A stretch of DNA of 59,187 nt from Acidobacteriota bacterium (GCA_026393985.1 JAPKZB010000082.1:1-59187), one strand, 5' to 3'. Positions 41,943 through 50,175 are shown, counted from the stretch's first letter. Program-made: numbers and translations. Notes: generated by a model from the sequence alone, not told the origin.

Positions 41943-42823
41943 ACGTTGGCGGCGGGGGCTTTGGCGGTTTTGATCACCGCAGTTTCCTTCAACTGGTCGA
42001 CGAAGGCTTCGAGAGCACGTTCCCGTTTTTCGGCTTGCAGGGCACCTTCGATTTCGGCGCGGACGTCGTTGAAGGGGCGGACGCCCTCCGTGCGGCGGTC
42101 GTGGAGCTGCGCGATGTGGAAGCCGAAGACGGAGCGGAAGATCGGGCTGGTCTGGCCGGGCTCGAGGGCGAGGACAGTGTTTTCAAACTCCTCGACCATT
42201 TCGCCCACCGGGAACCAACCGAGGCTGCCGCCCTGGCCGGCGCAATCGGAGTGGCGGTCGGCGACCTCGGCGAAGGGGGCACCGGCGGCGAGTTCGGCTT
42301 CGGCGAGGGCGATGGCGGCCTGGGCGGTGGCCTCGTCCACCGTATCGTTGACGTTCTTGACAATGTGTGAGGCGTGGAGCATGGGGGGCAGGAGGAAGCG
42401 CTCGCGGTTGGCTTGGTAGAAGTCGAGGAGCTCCTGCTTTTTCGGTTTGGGGGCTTTCTTGCCGACCTCCTGGACGAGCCGTTCGAGCTGGATCTGCGAG
42501 AGGATTTCGGCCTTCATGGCCTCCTGGTCGACCCCGGTGCGGGTGGCGCCGGCTTCGCAGCTGTCGGGGTCGCCGGGGGGCGGGAGGAGGGCGGTGAGGC
42601 GTTCGTTGATCTCTTCGGGGGGGATGGCCGGGTGGTGACGGGCGGCCTCCTGGCGGAGAAGGACGCGTTCGATGACGTTTTCCCGGCTCCAGTCCTTGAG
42701 CTGCATTTCGCGGGCGACCGGCTCCATGTCGGCCATCATGGCTTCGTAGTGCGGCCGGAGGGAGGCCATCTCCTGGCGGATGAGGGCGTCGTCGACGTAT
42801 TCCCCGTTGATGAGTAGACCCAT
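41939..42823 (-). CDS. Parvulin-type peptidyl-prolyl isomerase without signal peptide
   Basis: This is a 294-residue protein. The N-terminal half is helical and SurA/NifM-like (NVIERVLLRQEAARH). The C-terminal half is a parvulin domain with ASHIVKNVNDTVDEATAQ, PFAEVADRHSDCAGQGGSLGWF and FGFHIAQLHDRRTEGVRPF. No signal sequence is seen, so it is predicted cytoplasmic, like NifM, which folds a specific enzyme. It overlaps the formylglycine-generating enzyme by four bases, and a dedicated role in folding that enzyme or its sulfatase substrates is a reasonable inference. No Shine-Dalgarno sequence precedes the ATG; a TAGCAT box (42836-42841) lies 12 bases upstream. Confidence 0.9.
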   Translation of the reverse strand: MGLLINGEYVDDALIRQEMASLRPHYEAMMADMEPVAREMQLKDWSRENVIERVLLRQEAARHHPAIPPEEINERLTALLPPPGDPDSCEAGATRTGVDQEAMKAEILSQIQLERLVQEVGKKAPKPKKQELLDFYQANRERFLLPPMLHASHIVKNVNDTVDEATAQAAIALAEAELAAGAPFAEVADRHSDCAGQGGSLGWFPVGEMVEEFENTVLALEPGQTSPIFRSVFGFHIAQLHDRRTEGVRPFNDVRAEIEGALQAEKRERALEAFVDQLKETAVIKTAKAPAANV

Positions 42824-43100
42824 ATTGCTTCTGTTATGCTAGCGCGGATGACGGGCTGTTGCCGGCCTCGCCTGCGGGCTGGATTGGGACATCGACGCCG
42901 CCGGGTTGACAACGGTCAAGTGCATTGCCGCTGTGCCGGTGGTACCGGGCGGGCCCTGGGCCGGCATAGTTGGCAGGATGTTGTGCAGGGCCCGGAGGGC
43001 TCCTGGGGGAGGAGGAGAATTTAGATACGGACGGTAGTGCGCGGAGCGGCGAAGAAGCGGATCATGATTCGGGGATCTCATTTCGATCTGCGCAAAAGCA
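42824..43100. other. Intergenic region without recognisable gene
   Basis: The 332-base gap between the parvulin start and the PEP-CTERM stop holds no convincing gene. It contains the presumed parvulin promoter at its left end and the PEP-CTERM terminator (43101-43128) at its right end. The central GC-rich part shows nothing else I can name. Confidence 0.5.
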
Positions 43101-43128
43101 AACGACCGCAGGGGGAGCTGCGGTCGTT
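43101..43128 (-). terminator. Rho-independent terminator of the PEP-CTERM gene
   Basis: AACGACCGCAG and CTGCGGTCGTT form a perfect 11-base-pair stem with a 6-base loop. On the minus strand it is followed by TTTGCTTTT (the last arm bases plus tail). It lies 28 bases after the stop codon. Confidence 0.85.
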
Positions 43129-43155
43129 GCAGGCTAGGAGGGAAGGCGCAGGTTG

Positions 43156-43971
43156 TTAGGCGGCCCGACGGCGCACGTAGGTCAGAGCGACCAAGCCAAT
43201 GCCGATGAGGGCGTAGGTGGACGGTTCGGGAATCGAAGTGGTGAGGCCGATGTTGGCTGTGGCGCTGGCGTTGCCGCTCGTACTAACGCCTTGCGCGCTA
43301 GAGGTTTGGGGACCGAAGGCTGCCGCCAGCGCAGCCGTGGAATTGACGTAAGCGTCAAGCTGCTGTTGGGGGGTGCCGGAGCCAGACGAGGGCGGCCCGA
43401 AAGAGACACTGTACCCGGCGTAAAAAAGAGCATTTACAGGTGTGGTGTTAGCTTGCCCCGAATTGACAAGGATGTCGTCAGCGGTCCCAAACAAACCGTC
43501 TGTCCCGTATTGCACGCCGATAATGGACGATCCATCGTAAGTGTCGCCCGGAGTGTTGTAAGGAATAGAGATGGCGGGGTCTGAGAAGTAGCTATCGATG
43601 AAGGTGAACTGGCTGAGAGAAACCTGTTCACTACTGCTCGCACCGATCCACTGGATGCCGTAGTAGAGCGCATTGCCATACTCGCCGGCAAATAGTCCTC
43701 CGGGGTTCGCAGTCCCCAACCAACTGGTAAAGGCACCCGTGGTGTCGACAATCTGGGAGGGATTTAGGACTCCGGTGAACCGATTATATTGGCTGGGTCC
43801 GGCGGAGCCGAACGTGGTTAGATTATTCCTGAGGGCGTTCAGGGCGTTCTGTTCGTAGGCATCGCCACTGGCGGTGCCACTGATCGGTCCAATGGACGGG
43901 ATGATGGTCAAGGTCGGAGCGGCAAAGCTGAGCCCGGCGACCGCGACAAAGAGCGAAAGTGTTTTCCTCAC
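43156..43971 (-). CDS. PEP-CTERM sorted exported protein
   Basis: This 271-residue secreted protein starts with a signal peptide (TLSLFVAVAGLSFAA) and ends with the PEP-CTERM tripartite signal: PEPSTYALIGIG, a hydrophobic helix and RRRAA. Exosortase cleaves this signal and anchors the protein to exopolysaccharide or the surface. The body is Ser, Gly and Thr rich, with an acidic loop (YDGSSIIGVQYGTDGLFGTADD) that might bind calcium. GTG at 43971 is chosen because GAGAGGA lies 9 bases upstream. Base composition is lower in GC than in its neighbours. No exosortase gene is in the window. Confidence 0.9.
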   Translation of the reverse strand: MRKTLSLFVAVAGLSFAAPTLTIIPSIGPISGTASGDAYEQNALNALRNNLTTFGSAGPSQYNRFTGVLNPSQIVDTTGAFTSWLGTANPGGLFAGEYGNALYYGIQWIGASSSEQVSLSQFTFIDSYFSDPAISIPYNTPGDTYDGSSIIGVQYGTDGLFGTADDILVNSGQANTTPVNALFYAGYSVSFGPPSSGSGTPQQQLDAYVNSTAALAAAFGPQTSSAQGVSTSGNASATANIGLTTSIPEPSTYALIGIGLVALTYVRRRAA

Positions 43972-44029
43972 GATATGAATCCTCTCTTCCAACGTATTTC
44001 GTTTGTTGTACGTAGGCGGTCTTCCGCCT

Positions 44030-44063
44030 TACTGTAGGGAATGCTTACGTTTGCTCTACAGTA
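44030..44063. promoter_or_regulatory. Inverted repeat over the PEP-CTERM promoter
   Basis: TACTGTAG (44030-44037) and CTACAGTA (44056-44063) form a perfect 8-base inverted repeat with an 18-base spacer. One arm covers the -10 box, so it is a candidate operator. A small hairpin AGGCGG/CCGCCT (44014-44029) lies in the leader. Confidence 0.5.
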
Positions 44064-44086
44064 CATTGCCTAGGACCAAAGGTCAA
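44058..44086 (-). promoter_or_regulatory. Promoter of the PEP-CTERM gene
   Basis: TTGACC (44081-44086), a 17-base spacer and TACTGT (44058-44063) on the minus strand. The leader would be about 80 bases. Confidence 0.5.
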
Positions 44087-44146
44087 TACCGCTGGATCGT
44101 TCGTACTGGCATTTCTGTATGAATTACTGTGCGAGAGGTACTGGTA

Positions 44147-44908
44147 CTAGAAGAGTCCTAGCCATTTTCGACGTTTTTCGGGGGGATCCAGGGGCCCGGA
44201 CTCGATTTTGTAACCATCGATGACGGCTTGGGGGTGGATTTTGAGGAGGGCTTCGGCGTAATCGGCGCCGTATCTGTCAGACACTCGTTTCCAGGTTTGG
44301 TCGAGAACGGGTGGGCGGCGCTTGGTGTCGTGGGCGTCGCTGGCGAGGAAGTGAACCCACCCTTTTTCGATGAGGGATTCCGAGAACTTGCGGACATCGG
44401 AGCCGAAGAAGCCCAGCAGAGACTGGCCGGTGACCTGGAGGAAAGCGCCTTGATGAACCCAGGCTTCGAGGCGTTCTGGTTTTTGGCGGAGGAGCCAGTT
44501 GCGTTCCGGATGGGTGACGATGACGCGCATGCCGGCGTTTTCGAGTTGGGCGAAGATCTCTTCGGTGTTGGGGAAGATCATCAGGTCGGAGAACTCGACG
44601 AGGAGCCAGCCGCGGCCGTTGACGGAGTATTTGGCGGGATGAGCGAGGGCGTCCTGAATGTTATCGAGTTTGAGGTGGAAGTCGCAGCCGGTGTGGATCC
44701 GGATGGTTTCGCCGAGGCGCTCTTGCAGCTCTTTGCGACGTTCGTCAATCAGAACGGGCTGAAAGGTGAACTGCAGGTCGGCGTGGGGTGTGGCGACGAT
44801 GTCGGTGGTGCCGTGGGCGGCGGCCATACGGAGCATGGCTTCGCTTTGTTCGAGGGTCCGGGCCCCGTCGTCGAGGCCCCAGAGCACATGACTATGAATA
44901 TCGATCAT
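44147..44908 (-). CDS. PHP-type tyrosine-protein phosphatase of the CpsB/CapC/YwqE family
   Basis: This is a 253-residue metallophosphatase. The first metal motif is MIDIHSHVLWGLDDGARTLE, followed by IVATPHADLQF, TGCDFHLKLDN, VTHPERN and FLASDAHDTKRRPP, all typical of CpsB-like PHP phosphatases. These dephosphorylate a bacterial tyrosine kinase that controls capsule or exopolysaccharide export. No such kinase or export gene is adjacent. It starts 5 bases after the Gfo/Idh stop and is co-transcribed with it. The nearby PEP-CTERM protein depends on the same exopolysaccharide world, but that link is an inference. Confidence 0.9.
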   Translation of the reverse strand: MIDIHSHVLWGLDDGARTLEQSEAMLRMAAAHGTTDIVATPHADLQFTFQPVLIDERRKELQERLGETIRIHTGCDFHLKLDNIQDALAHPAKYSVNGRGWLLVEFSDLMIFPNTEEIFAQLENAGMRVIVTHPERNWLLRQKPERLEAWVHQGAFLQVTGQSLLGFFGSDVRKFSESLIEKGWVHFLASDAHDTKRRPPVLDQTWKRVSDRYGADYAEALLKIHPQAVIDGYKIESGPLDPPEKRRKWLGLF

Positions 44909-44913
44909 GCAGA

Positions 44914-46101
44914 CTAAGCTTCCGTCTCGCGCCGGGCGGGATTGAAGCGGATGCGGCGGCCCTTGCGGAGCGATTCCATGGCCATGCAAAGGGCGATGTT
45001 GGTGGCCTGGGCGGCTTCGACGGGAGCGTTGGGCTGCTGGCGGGTTTTGACGCACTCCAGAAAATTACGGATGTGGGCGCGGGTGGCGGGGCCGAAGCTG
45101 CCGGGGAGGCGCTTTTCGAGGGAAGGTTTGAGTTCGATGGCTTTCGGATCTTCGCGGATGAGGCTGTAGCTTTCGCGGCCGAGGTCGAAACGGGCTTTCG
45201 AGCCATGGAACTGGGCGAGCTGGTCGTTGACCGGGGCGTAGCGCATGGCTTTATAGCCGACGGTGAAGACGGCGAAGTAGTTTTCGGGATATTCGAGGCA
45301 GATGGTGGTGGTTTCTGGCACTTCGACGCCGGGCAGGTTGGCTTGGCCGCCGGCCGTGGTGACGGCGATGGGATGGGCCGAGCTCATGAACCAGTGAAAG
45401 ACGTCGAGCATGTGGGCGGCCTGACCGACCATGAGGCCGCCGGAGTAGTCCCAATAGTAATACCAGTTGAAGAAGCGCTGGGCGTCTTCGGGCCGGGCGG
45501 GGGCGTTGCCGAGCCACTGTTTCCAGTCCAGTTTGCCTTTTAGGGGTTCGTTGCGGATGGAGGCCTGGTGGTTGTACCACCAGGAGTTGATAAGGCGGAT
45601 GTCACCGAGGTCGCCGGCTTTGAACTGGCGATAGGCCTCCTGAAACAGCTCGGAACTGCGGCGCTGCATGCCGACCTGGACGATCCGCTTGGTCTGGCGC
45701 ACGGCGGCGATGATGCGGTCGCCTTCCGCGATGGTGTGCGCGAGAGGTTTTTCGACGTAGACATCTTTGCCGGCGTGGACGGCGTCGATGACCATCTGGG
45801 CGTGCCAGTGGTCCGGGGTGGCGACGATGACGACCTGGATGGATTTGTCGTCGAGGAGTTTTTTGTAATCCGAGTAGGGGGTGGCACCGGAGGAGGCGAC
45901 GGCGAGGCCGGCTTGGAGGTTGGGCTCGTAGACATCGCAGACGGCGGCCATTTGCACGCCGATTTCCTTGAACTCGCCCGTAAGATAGCGCCCGCGTCCA
46001 CCGGCGCCGATGATAGCGCCGCGGACAGGGCCATCGGCAGCCATGGCGGCGGTGGAGGAGAGAAGGAAAGTGCGACGGTCGATTTCCGGGATCATCATCA
46101 T
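44914..46101 (-). CDS. Gfo/Idh/MocA-family oxidoreductase with Tat-like leader
   Basis: This 395-residue NAD(P)-dependent dehydrogenase starts IPEIDRRTFLLSSTAAMAADG, a twin-arginine-like leader, followed at once by the Rossmann motif VRGAIIGAGGRGRYL. The catalytic-lysine motif is VEKPLAHT, and GLMVGQAAHMLDVFHWF is the usual substrate-domain block with its histidine. Many acidobacterial and planctomycete paralogues act on sugars or inositols outside the cytoplasm. The exact start is uncertain among ATGs at 46119, 46101 and 46095; 46101 leaves 16 bases to the divergent gene at 46118. It is followed by the PHP phosphatase. Confidence 0.9.
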   Translation of the reverse strand: MMMIPEIDRRTFLLSSTAAMAADGPVRGAIIGAGGRGRYLTGEFKEIGVQMAAVCDVYEPNLQAGLAVASSGATPYSDYKKLLDDKSIQVVIVATPDHWHAQMVIDAVHAGKDVYVEKPLAHTIAEGDRIIAAVRQTKRIVQVGMQRRSSELFQEAYRQFKAGDLGDIRLINSWWYNHQASIRNEPLKGKLDWKQWLGNAPARPEDAQRFFNWYYYWDYSGGLMVGQAAHMLDVFHWFMSSAHPIAVTTAGGQANLPGVEVPETTTICLEYPENYFAVFTVGYKAMRYAPVNDQLAQFHGSKARFDLGRESYSLIREDPKAIELKPSLEKRLPGSFGPATRAHIRNFLECVKTRQQPNAPVEAAQATNIALCMAMESLRKGRRIRFNPARRETEA

Positions 46102-46117
46102 TGATTGCGAAGGTAAC

Positions 46118-46558
46118 ATGGAAACGGAACGCCTGCCACTCCTCATTAACGCTGCCGCGACGTTATACATGACGGGATTGATCTGGTTTGTGCAGGTGGT
46201 GCACTATCCGCTGTTTGGCCGGGTGGGGGAGGCGGGTTACCGGCAGTACCAGGTGGCGCACCAGAATCTGACGTCGCTGGTGGTGGGTCCGGCGATGCTG
46301 GCCGAGCTGGTTTCGGCGATCTGGGTGGTGTCGGCTGCTACGAAAGACCCGTGGCGGTGGGTGGGGCTGGCGGCGGTGGCGGGGTTGTGGGCTTCGACGG
46401 CGCTGGTGCAGATGCCGCTGCATGCGGCGTTGGCCGGGGGCTTTGACGGGGAGGCGCACGCACGGCTGGTGGCTTCCAACTGGGTGCGGACGGTGCTGTG
46501 GACGGGGCGTTCGGGGCTGGTGCTGTGGTTTATTGCCCGCGCATGGCAATGGCGGTGA
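46118..46558 (+). CDS. Four-helix membrane protein of unknown function
   Basis: This 146-residue protein has four predicted membrane helices (LINAAATLYMTGLIWFVQVV, MLAELVSAIWVV, VGLAAVAGLWASTALVQM, and TGRSGLVLWFIARAW). Conserved-looking polar residues sit inside or near helices (WFVQVVHYP, HQNLTSLVVGP, PLHAAL, NWVRT), which resembles small uncharacterised membrane proteins found in several phyla. I do not recognise a function. AAGGT precedes the ATG. The 3' end overlaps the 3' end of the convergent prepilin peptidase gene by 29 bases. Confidence 0.78.
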   Translation: METERLPLLINAAATLYMTGLIWFVQVVHYPLFGRVGEAGYRQYQVAHQNLTSLVVGPAMLAELVSAIWVVSAATKDPWRWVGLAAVAGLWASTALVQMPLHAALAGGFDGEAHARLVASNWVRTVLWTGRSGLVLWFIARAWQWR

Positions 46559-47006
46559 ACAGCGCGGCGACGGCGACCACCGGGGCGTGGGGCAGGGCGA
46601 GGCTGTGCGGTTGGCCGAGTTTTTGTTGGGGAAGGCGGCGCAGGTTCCGCAGGGTTTGACGGAGGCGGCCGCGGGCGATGACGACGATCAGGGCGACGAG
46701 GCCACCGAGGATGGCGCTGAGGACGAACAGCAGCAGCCAGTTGTTCCAGCCGATGAGGGCGCCCATGGCGGCCATCATCTTCAGGTCGCCGGCGCCCATG
46801 CCGCGCAGGAGAAAGAGCAGGGCGTAGACGCCGAAGGCCGCGCCGAAGCCGGCGCCGGCAAAGGCGAGCCCCTCGAGGCCGGCGCGCCAGGCGTGGAAGC
46901 CGAAGCCGGTGAGGGCACCGGTTACGGTGAGCCAGTTGGGGATGCGGCGGGAGCGAAGGTCGGTAGCCGCGCAGGCGGCGGCGAAGACGAGCAGGAGCGG
47001 AATCAT
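46530..47006 (-). CDS. Prepilin peptidase, TadV/CpaA type (A24 family)
   Basis: This short 158-residue aspartic prepilin peptidase lacks the methyltransferase domain. The catalytic aspartates are D16 in ATDLRSRRIPN and D74 in GMGAGDLKMM (the GxGD motif). It cleaves leader peptides of Flp/Tad-type pilins at the inner membrane. The ATG at 47006 overlaps the amidase stop (ATGA), so it is the last gene of the minus-strand operon starting with aroDE, an odd company for a pilus gene. The CpaE-like ATPase at 27835 may belong to the same pilus system. Confidence 0.9.
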   Translation of the reverse strand: MIPLLLVFAAACAATDLRSRRIPNWLTVTGALTGFGFHAWRAGLEGLAFAGAGFGAAFGVYALLFLLRGMGAGDLKMMAAMGALIGWNNWLLLFVLSAILGGLVALIVVIARGRLRQTLRNLRRLPQQKLGQPHSLALPHAPVVAVAALFTAIAMRGQ

Positions 47007-48436
47007 GCCGGCAGCGGGGGCCGGCGCTGATGCCAATTGGTTTGGGCCTGGAACTGTTTGCCGATGGCGAGCAGCAGGTTTTCTTCAAAGGAACGGCCGA
47101 CGAGGCTGATGCCGAGGGGCAGGTTTTGCGCAAAGCCGCCGGGCAGGGAGAGGGCCGGGAGGCCGGCGAGGTTGCCGGCGGCGCCAAGGTCTTTGAGGCC
47201 GCGTTTGGCGGATCCGTTGGGGGGCGTGGCGCGGTCGAGCGGCTCGTCGATCCTGGAGGCGACGCCGGGGCGGCTGGGGCTGATCAGCACGTCGACGGTG
47301 GAGAGGAGTTTGGCCATGGCGTCCTGAATCTGGCGGCGGATGCGCAGGGCTTTGAGATAGTCGGTGGCCTTGTAGCTGGTGGCGGCGATGATGCCGGCGG
47401 CCTGGTTTTTGTCGACGAGCTGTTGGATGGCGCCGTCGGCGACGAGGGGTTCGAAGATGGAGGCCATTTCGCAGCCGATGATGGTGGAAGCGACGGTGCG
47501 GTAGGGCAGGTCGGGGAGTTCGACCTCCTTGACCTGGAAGCCCATTTGAAGGAACAGCTTCGTTGCGTCGGCGAAGGCTTGGCGGGCGGCGGGGTCGGCG
47601 ACGGCTTCGAGGTCGGCGGGGCTCCAGCCGAGGCGCAGGGCGGAGAAGGGCCGGACGTACTCCGGGGTGTAATAAAAGCTCTTGCCGGCGGAGCCGGGAT
47701 CGTCACTATCGCCGCCGGCGATGACCTGGAGAACCAGGCCGCAATCTTCGGCGGTCCGGCCGAGGGGTCCGATCTTGTCCATGGTCCAGGAGAGGGCCAT
47801 GGCACCGGAGCGGGAGACAAGGCCATAGGTGGGGCGGAGGCCGGTGACGCCGCAGTAGGCGGCGGGGGTGAGGATGGAGCCCCAGGTTTCTGAGCCGATG
47901 GCGAAGGGGACGAGGCCGGCGGCGACGGCGGCGCCGGAGCCGGACGAGGAGCCGCCGGCCCAGCGGGTGGGGTCCCAGGGGTTGAGGCCGGGGCCGGTGG
48001 AGGAGGCGTTGGGGAAGCGGTAGCCGCCGCCGCCGGCGAGTTCGACCATGGCGAGTTTGCCGATGCAGTTGGCGCCGGCGCCTTCGAGTTTGGCGATGAC
48101 GCGGGCATGTTCTTTGAACACCTGGCCTTTGTATTGCGGCGCGCCCCACTCGGTGGGGTGGCCGGCGTAGCTGAGCAGGTCTTTGGCGCCGTAGGGGATG
48201 CCGTGGAGCGGGGAGCGGAAGCGGTCGCGGGCGAAGTCTTTATCGTGAGACTTGGCGGCTTTGAGGGCGGGCTTGCGGAGGGAGTGGGCGAGGGCGTTGT
48301 ACTGGGGCCCGCGCTGTTCGAGCCGCTGGGTCCAGGCTTCGGTGAGCTCCTTCACCTTGAATTCTTTGGCGCGCAGTTTGGCTTGGATTTGTCCCAGGGG
48401 CAGGAAGAAGAACTCCTCGGGGAAGGTGGTCCTCAT
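47003..48436 (-). CDS. Amidase-signature family hydrolase
   Basis: This 477-residue amidase has the Ser-cisSer-Lys triad region: lysine in LHGIPYGAKDLLSYAG, the glycine/serine-rich GGSSSGSGAAVAAGLVPFAIG, and GSETWGSILTPAAYCGVTGLRP. It resembles GatA-like amidases of the Acidobacteria rather than true GatA, because no gatB or gatC is nearby and the C-terminus ends in a short proline-rich tail. The substrate is unknown. A 61-residue protein is encoded 2 bases upstream and the prepilin peptidase overlaps its stop. Confidence 0.92.
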   Translation of the reverse strand: MRTTFPEEFFFLPLGQIQAKLRAKEFKVKELTEAWTQRLEQRGPQYNALAHSLRKPALKAAKSHDKDFARDRFRSPLHGIPYGAKDLLSYAGHPTEWGAPQYKGQVFKEHARVIAKLEGAGANCIGKLAMVELAGGGGYRFPNASSTGPGLNPWDPTRWAGGSSSGSGAAVAAGLVPFAIGSETWGSILTPAAYCGVTGLRPTYGLVSRSGAMALSWTMDKIGPLGRTAEDCGLVLQVIAGGDSDDPGSAGKSFYYTPEYVRPFSALRLGWSPADLEAVADPAARQAFADATKLFLQMGFQVKEVELPDLPYRTVASTIIGCEMASIFEPLVADGAIQQLVDKNQAAGIIAATSYKATDYLKALRIRRQIQDAMAKLLSTVDVLISPSRPGVASRIDEPLDRATPPNGSAKRGLKDLGAAGNLAGLPALSLPGGFAQNLPLGISLVGRSFEENLLLAIGKQFQAQTNWHQRRPPLPA

Positions 48437-48438
48437 GG

Positions 48439-48624
48439 CTAATAGGCCTTGAATGAGGTGGCGGGTTCGAGGGCGATGGGGACAGCGAACCGGGCCAGTT
48501 CGGCCGAGGCGGTCTGGACCCGTTGGCGGGCGGCGGCGAGATCGTCGCTAGGAGCCGGGGGCGGCGTTTGCGCCGGGGCGGGGAGTCCGGCGAGGAGGAG
48601 AGAGGCTAGGTCGCGGCGGCGCAT
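48439..48624 (-). CDS. 61-residue exported or Tat-leader-like small protein upstream of the amidase
   Basis: The protein reads RRRDLASLLLAGLPAPAQ at the N-terminus, a short twin-arginine-like leader, then a proline stretch (TPPPAPSDD), a helix (LAAARQRVQTASAELARF) and the end VPIALEPATSFKAY. It begins 7 bases after the aroDE stop and stops 2 bases before the amidase ATG, with GGGGAA just before its own start. Tight spacing on both sides argues that it is real. It probably accompanies the amidase, perhaps as an export partner; the exact role is unknown. Confidence 0.7.
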   Translation of the reverse strand: MRRRDLASLLLAGLPAPAQTPPPAPSDDLAAARQRVQTASAELARFAVPIALEPATSFKAY

Positions 48625-48631
48625 TTCCCCA

Positions 48632-50155
48632 TTATGCGCTTTTCGCGGCGAGAGCCTCGAGGGCGGCCTTTTCCATGACGCTGCGGGGGGAGGTTTCTCC
48701 GGTGAAGATTTCAAACTGCTGGGAGGCCTGTTCGAGGAACATCTGGAGGCCGTCGATGACTTCGCGGCCCTGGTCCTTGGCCCTCTTGAGCAGAAGGGTT
48801 TCAAGGGGGTTGTAGACCATGTCGAAGACGATGTCGCCGGGGATATGGTCGTCGAAGAAGCAGTCTTTGACGTTGGGCCACATGCCGATGGGGGTGGCGT
48901 GGACGACGACGTCGAAGTGCTTTTGCACGGCCTGTTCGCGGGAGAGGGCTTCGCCGCCGCAGATGCGGGCGAGGGCGCGGACGCGGTCGAGATTGCGGCC
49001 GACGAGGGAGACTTTGGCGCCGGCGTCGGCGAGGGCGAAGGCGGCTCCGCGCGCCGCGCCACCGTTACCGGCGATGAGGACGGAGGATTTGTTGAGCTTG
49101 ACGCGTTTGGCGAGCGGGACGGTGACGCCGGCGGCGTCGGTGTTTGCGCCGCGCCATTTGCCGGCTTTCTTCCAGATGGTATTGACGGCGCCGATGCGGC
49201 GGGCGAGGGGGTCGACGGCGTCGAGATAGCGGATGATTTTCTGTTTGTGAGGGATGGTGATGCTGCAGCCGGTGAGGGGGAGGCTGTCGGCGAAGGTGAA
49301 GAAGTCCTTCATCTGGGAGGGTTGGACGAGGAGGGGGAGGTAGACGGCGTCGAGACGGCGGGCCTGGAAGGCGCGGTTGTGGACGCTGGGGGAGATGGAG
49401 TGGCGGACGGGGTCAGCGACGACGCCGAAGATTTTTGCGGTTTTCGAGAACTTTTCGATGCGGTAGAGGTTGCGCAGCAGGCGGGCGGAGACCTGGCCGC
49501 TGGCGGTGCCTTCGGCGGCGTTGGGCGCGGCGTAGGTGTAGATGCCGCCCCAGGCGGGGGAGAGGACCCGGGTGGGGAAACCGGCCTCGCCCATGGCGAG
49601 GAGGATGAGTTTTTCGCGCGGGTAGTTCTTGGCCAGCGCCAGGAGTTTCTGGCTGTCGTTGGGTTTCTTGGCGGTGGTGACGACTTTATAAGCGTGGGCG
49701 GGGATTTTCATCATCCGCCTGAGGATGGATTCGGGCGGGGGGGTGGCGTCGTAGTTGTGGTAGCTGAGGATGAGGGTGGTTTCGGCGCGAAGATGTTCGA
49801 GTTTGCCGTGGGCGCTTTCAGCGCTTTCGATTTCGACGTCGACGGCGCAGGCGCCATGGCGGACGGCGGCTTCGAGGATGCGGATCTGTTCGTCGATCGA
49901 GCCGTTGAAGCGGCCGTGGTTTTGGTGCCGGCGGCAGGTGGCGAGGATGGAGGCGTCGGGATTGGCTTCGAGGAAGCCGGCGATGGCGGCGGCGCCGTCG
50001 GCCGGATCCGGGAGGTAGTCGAGACGGAACTCGAGAAAACGCTCGCCGCTTTCGATTTCAGCGCGGGCGTGCTGGAGCAGCTTCTCCACGGTGGGGAGTC
50101 CGAGAGCGATGCAGATCTTGGGAAATTGCTGGGGGAGCGGTTTACGCGAGGGCAT
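48632..50155 (-). CDS. aroDE: Bifunctional 3-dehydroquinate dehydratase / shikimate dehydrogenase
   Basis: This 507-residue fusion covers two successive steps of the shikimate pathway. Residues 1 to about 235 are a type I dehydroquinase with EFRLDYLPD, the catalytic histidine in LSYHNYDATP and the Schiff-base lysine in AYKVVTTAKKPND. Residues about 238-507 are shikimate dehydrogenase, with FGVVADPVRHSISPSVHN, IPHKQKIIRYLD, the NADP motif VLIAGNGGAARGAAFAL and a C-terminal DGLQMFLEQAS. The same order is found in plants and a few bacteria. It heads the operon with the small protein, amidase and prepilin peptidase. Confidence 0.95.
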   Translation of the reverse strand: MPSRKPLPQQFPKICIALGLPTVEKLLQHARAEIESGERFLEFRLDYLPDPADGAAAIAGFLEANPDASILATCRRHQNHGRFNGSIDEQIRILEAAVRHGACAVDVEIESAESAHGKLEHLRAETTLILSYHNYDATPPPESILRRMMKIPAHAYKVVTTAKKPNDSQKLLALAKNYPREKLILLAMGEAGFPTRVLSPAWGGIYTYAAPNAAEGTASGQVSARLLRNLYRIEKFSKTAKIFGVVADPVRHSISPSVHNRAFQARRLDAVYLPLLVQPSQMKDFFTFADSLPLTGCSITIPHKQKIIRYLDAVDPLARRIGAVNTIWKKAGKWRGANTDAAGVTVPLAKRVKLNKSSVLIAGNGGAARGAAFALADAGAKVSLVGRNLDRVRALARICGGEALSREQAVQKHFDVVVHATPIGMWPNVKDCFFDDHIPGDIVFDMVYNPLETLLLKRAKDQGREVIDGLQMFLEQASQQFEIFTGETSPRSVMEKAALEALAAKSA

Positions 50156-50175
50156 GTCGTGCGCGGTTCCTTAGC

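Noticed and set aside
42836-43024. 62-codon frame between the parvulin and PEP-CTERM genes
   Set aside because: It is Arg-rich low-complexity sequence without a ribosome-binding site, and it overlaps the presumed parvulin promoter.
47003-48436. GatA subunit of the Glu-tRNA amidotransferase
   Set aside because: No gatB or gatC is nearby, the protein is paired with a small leader protein, and its C-terminus differs, so a generic amidase call is safer.
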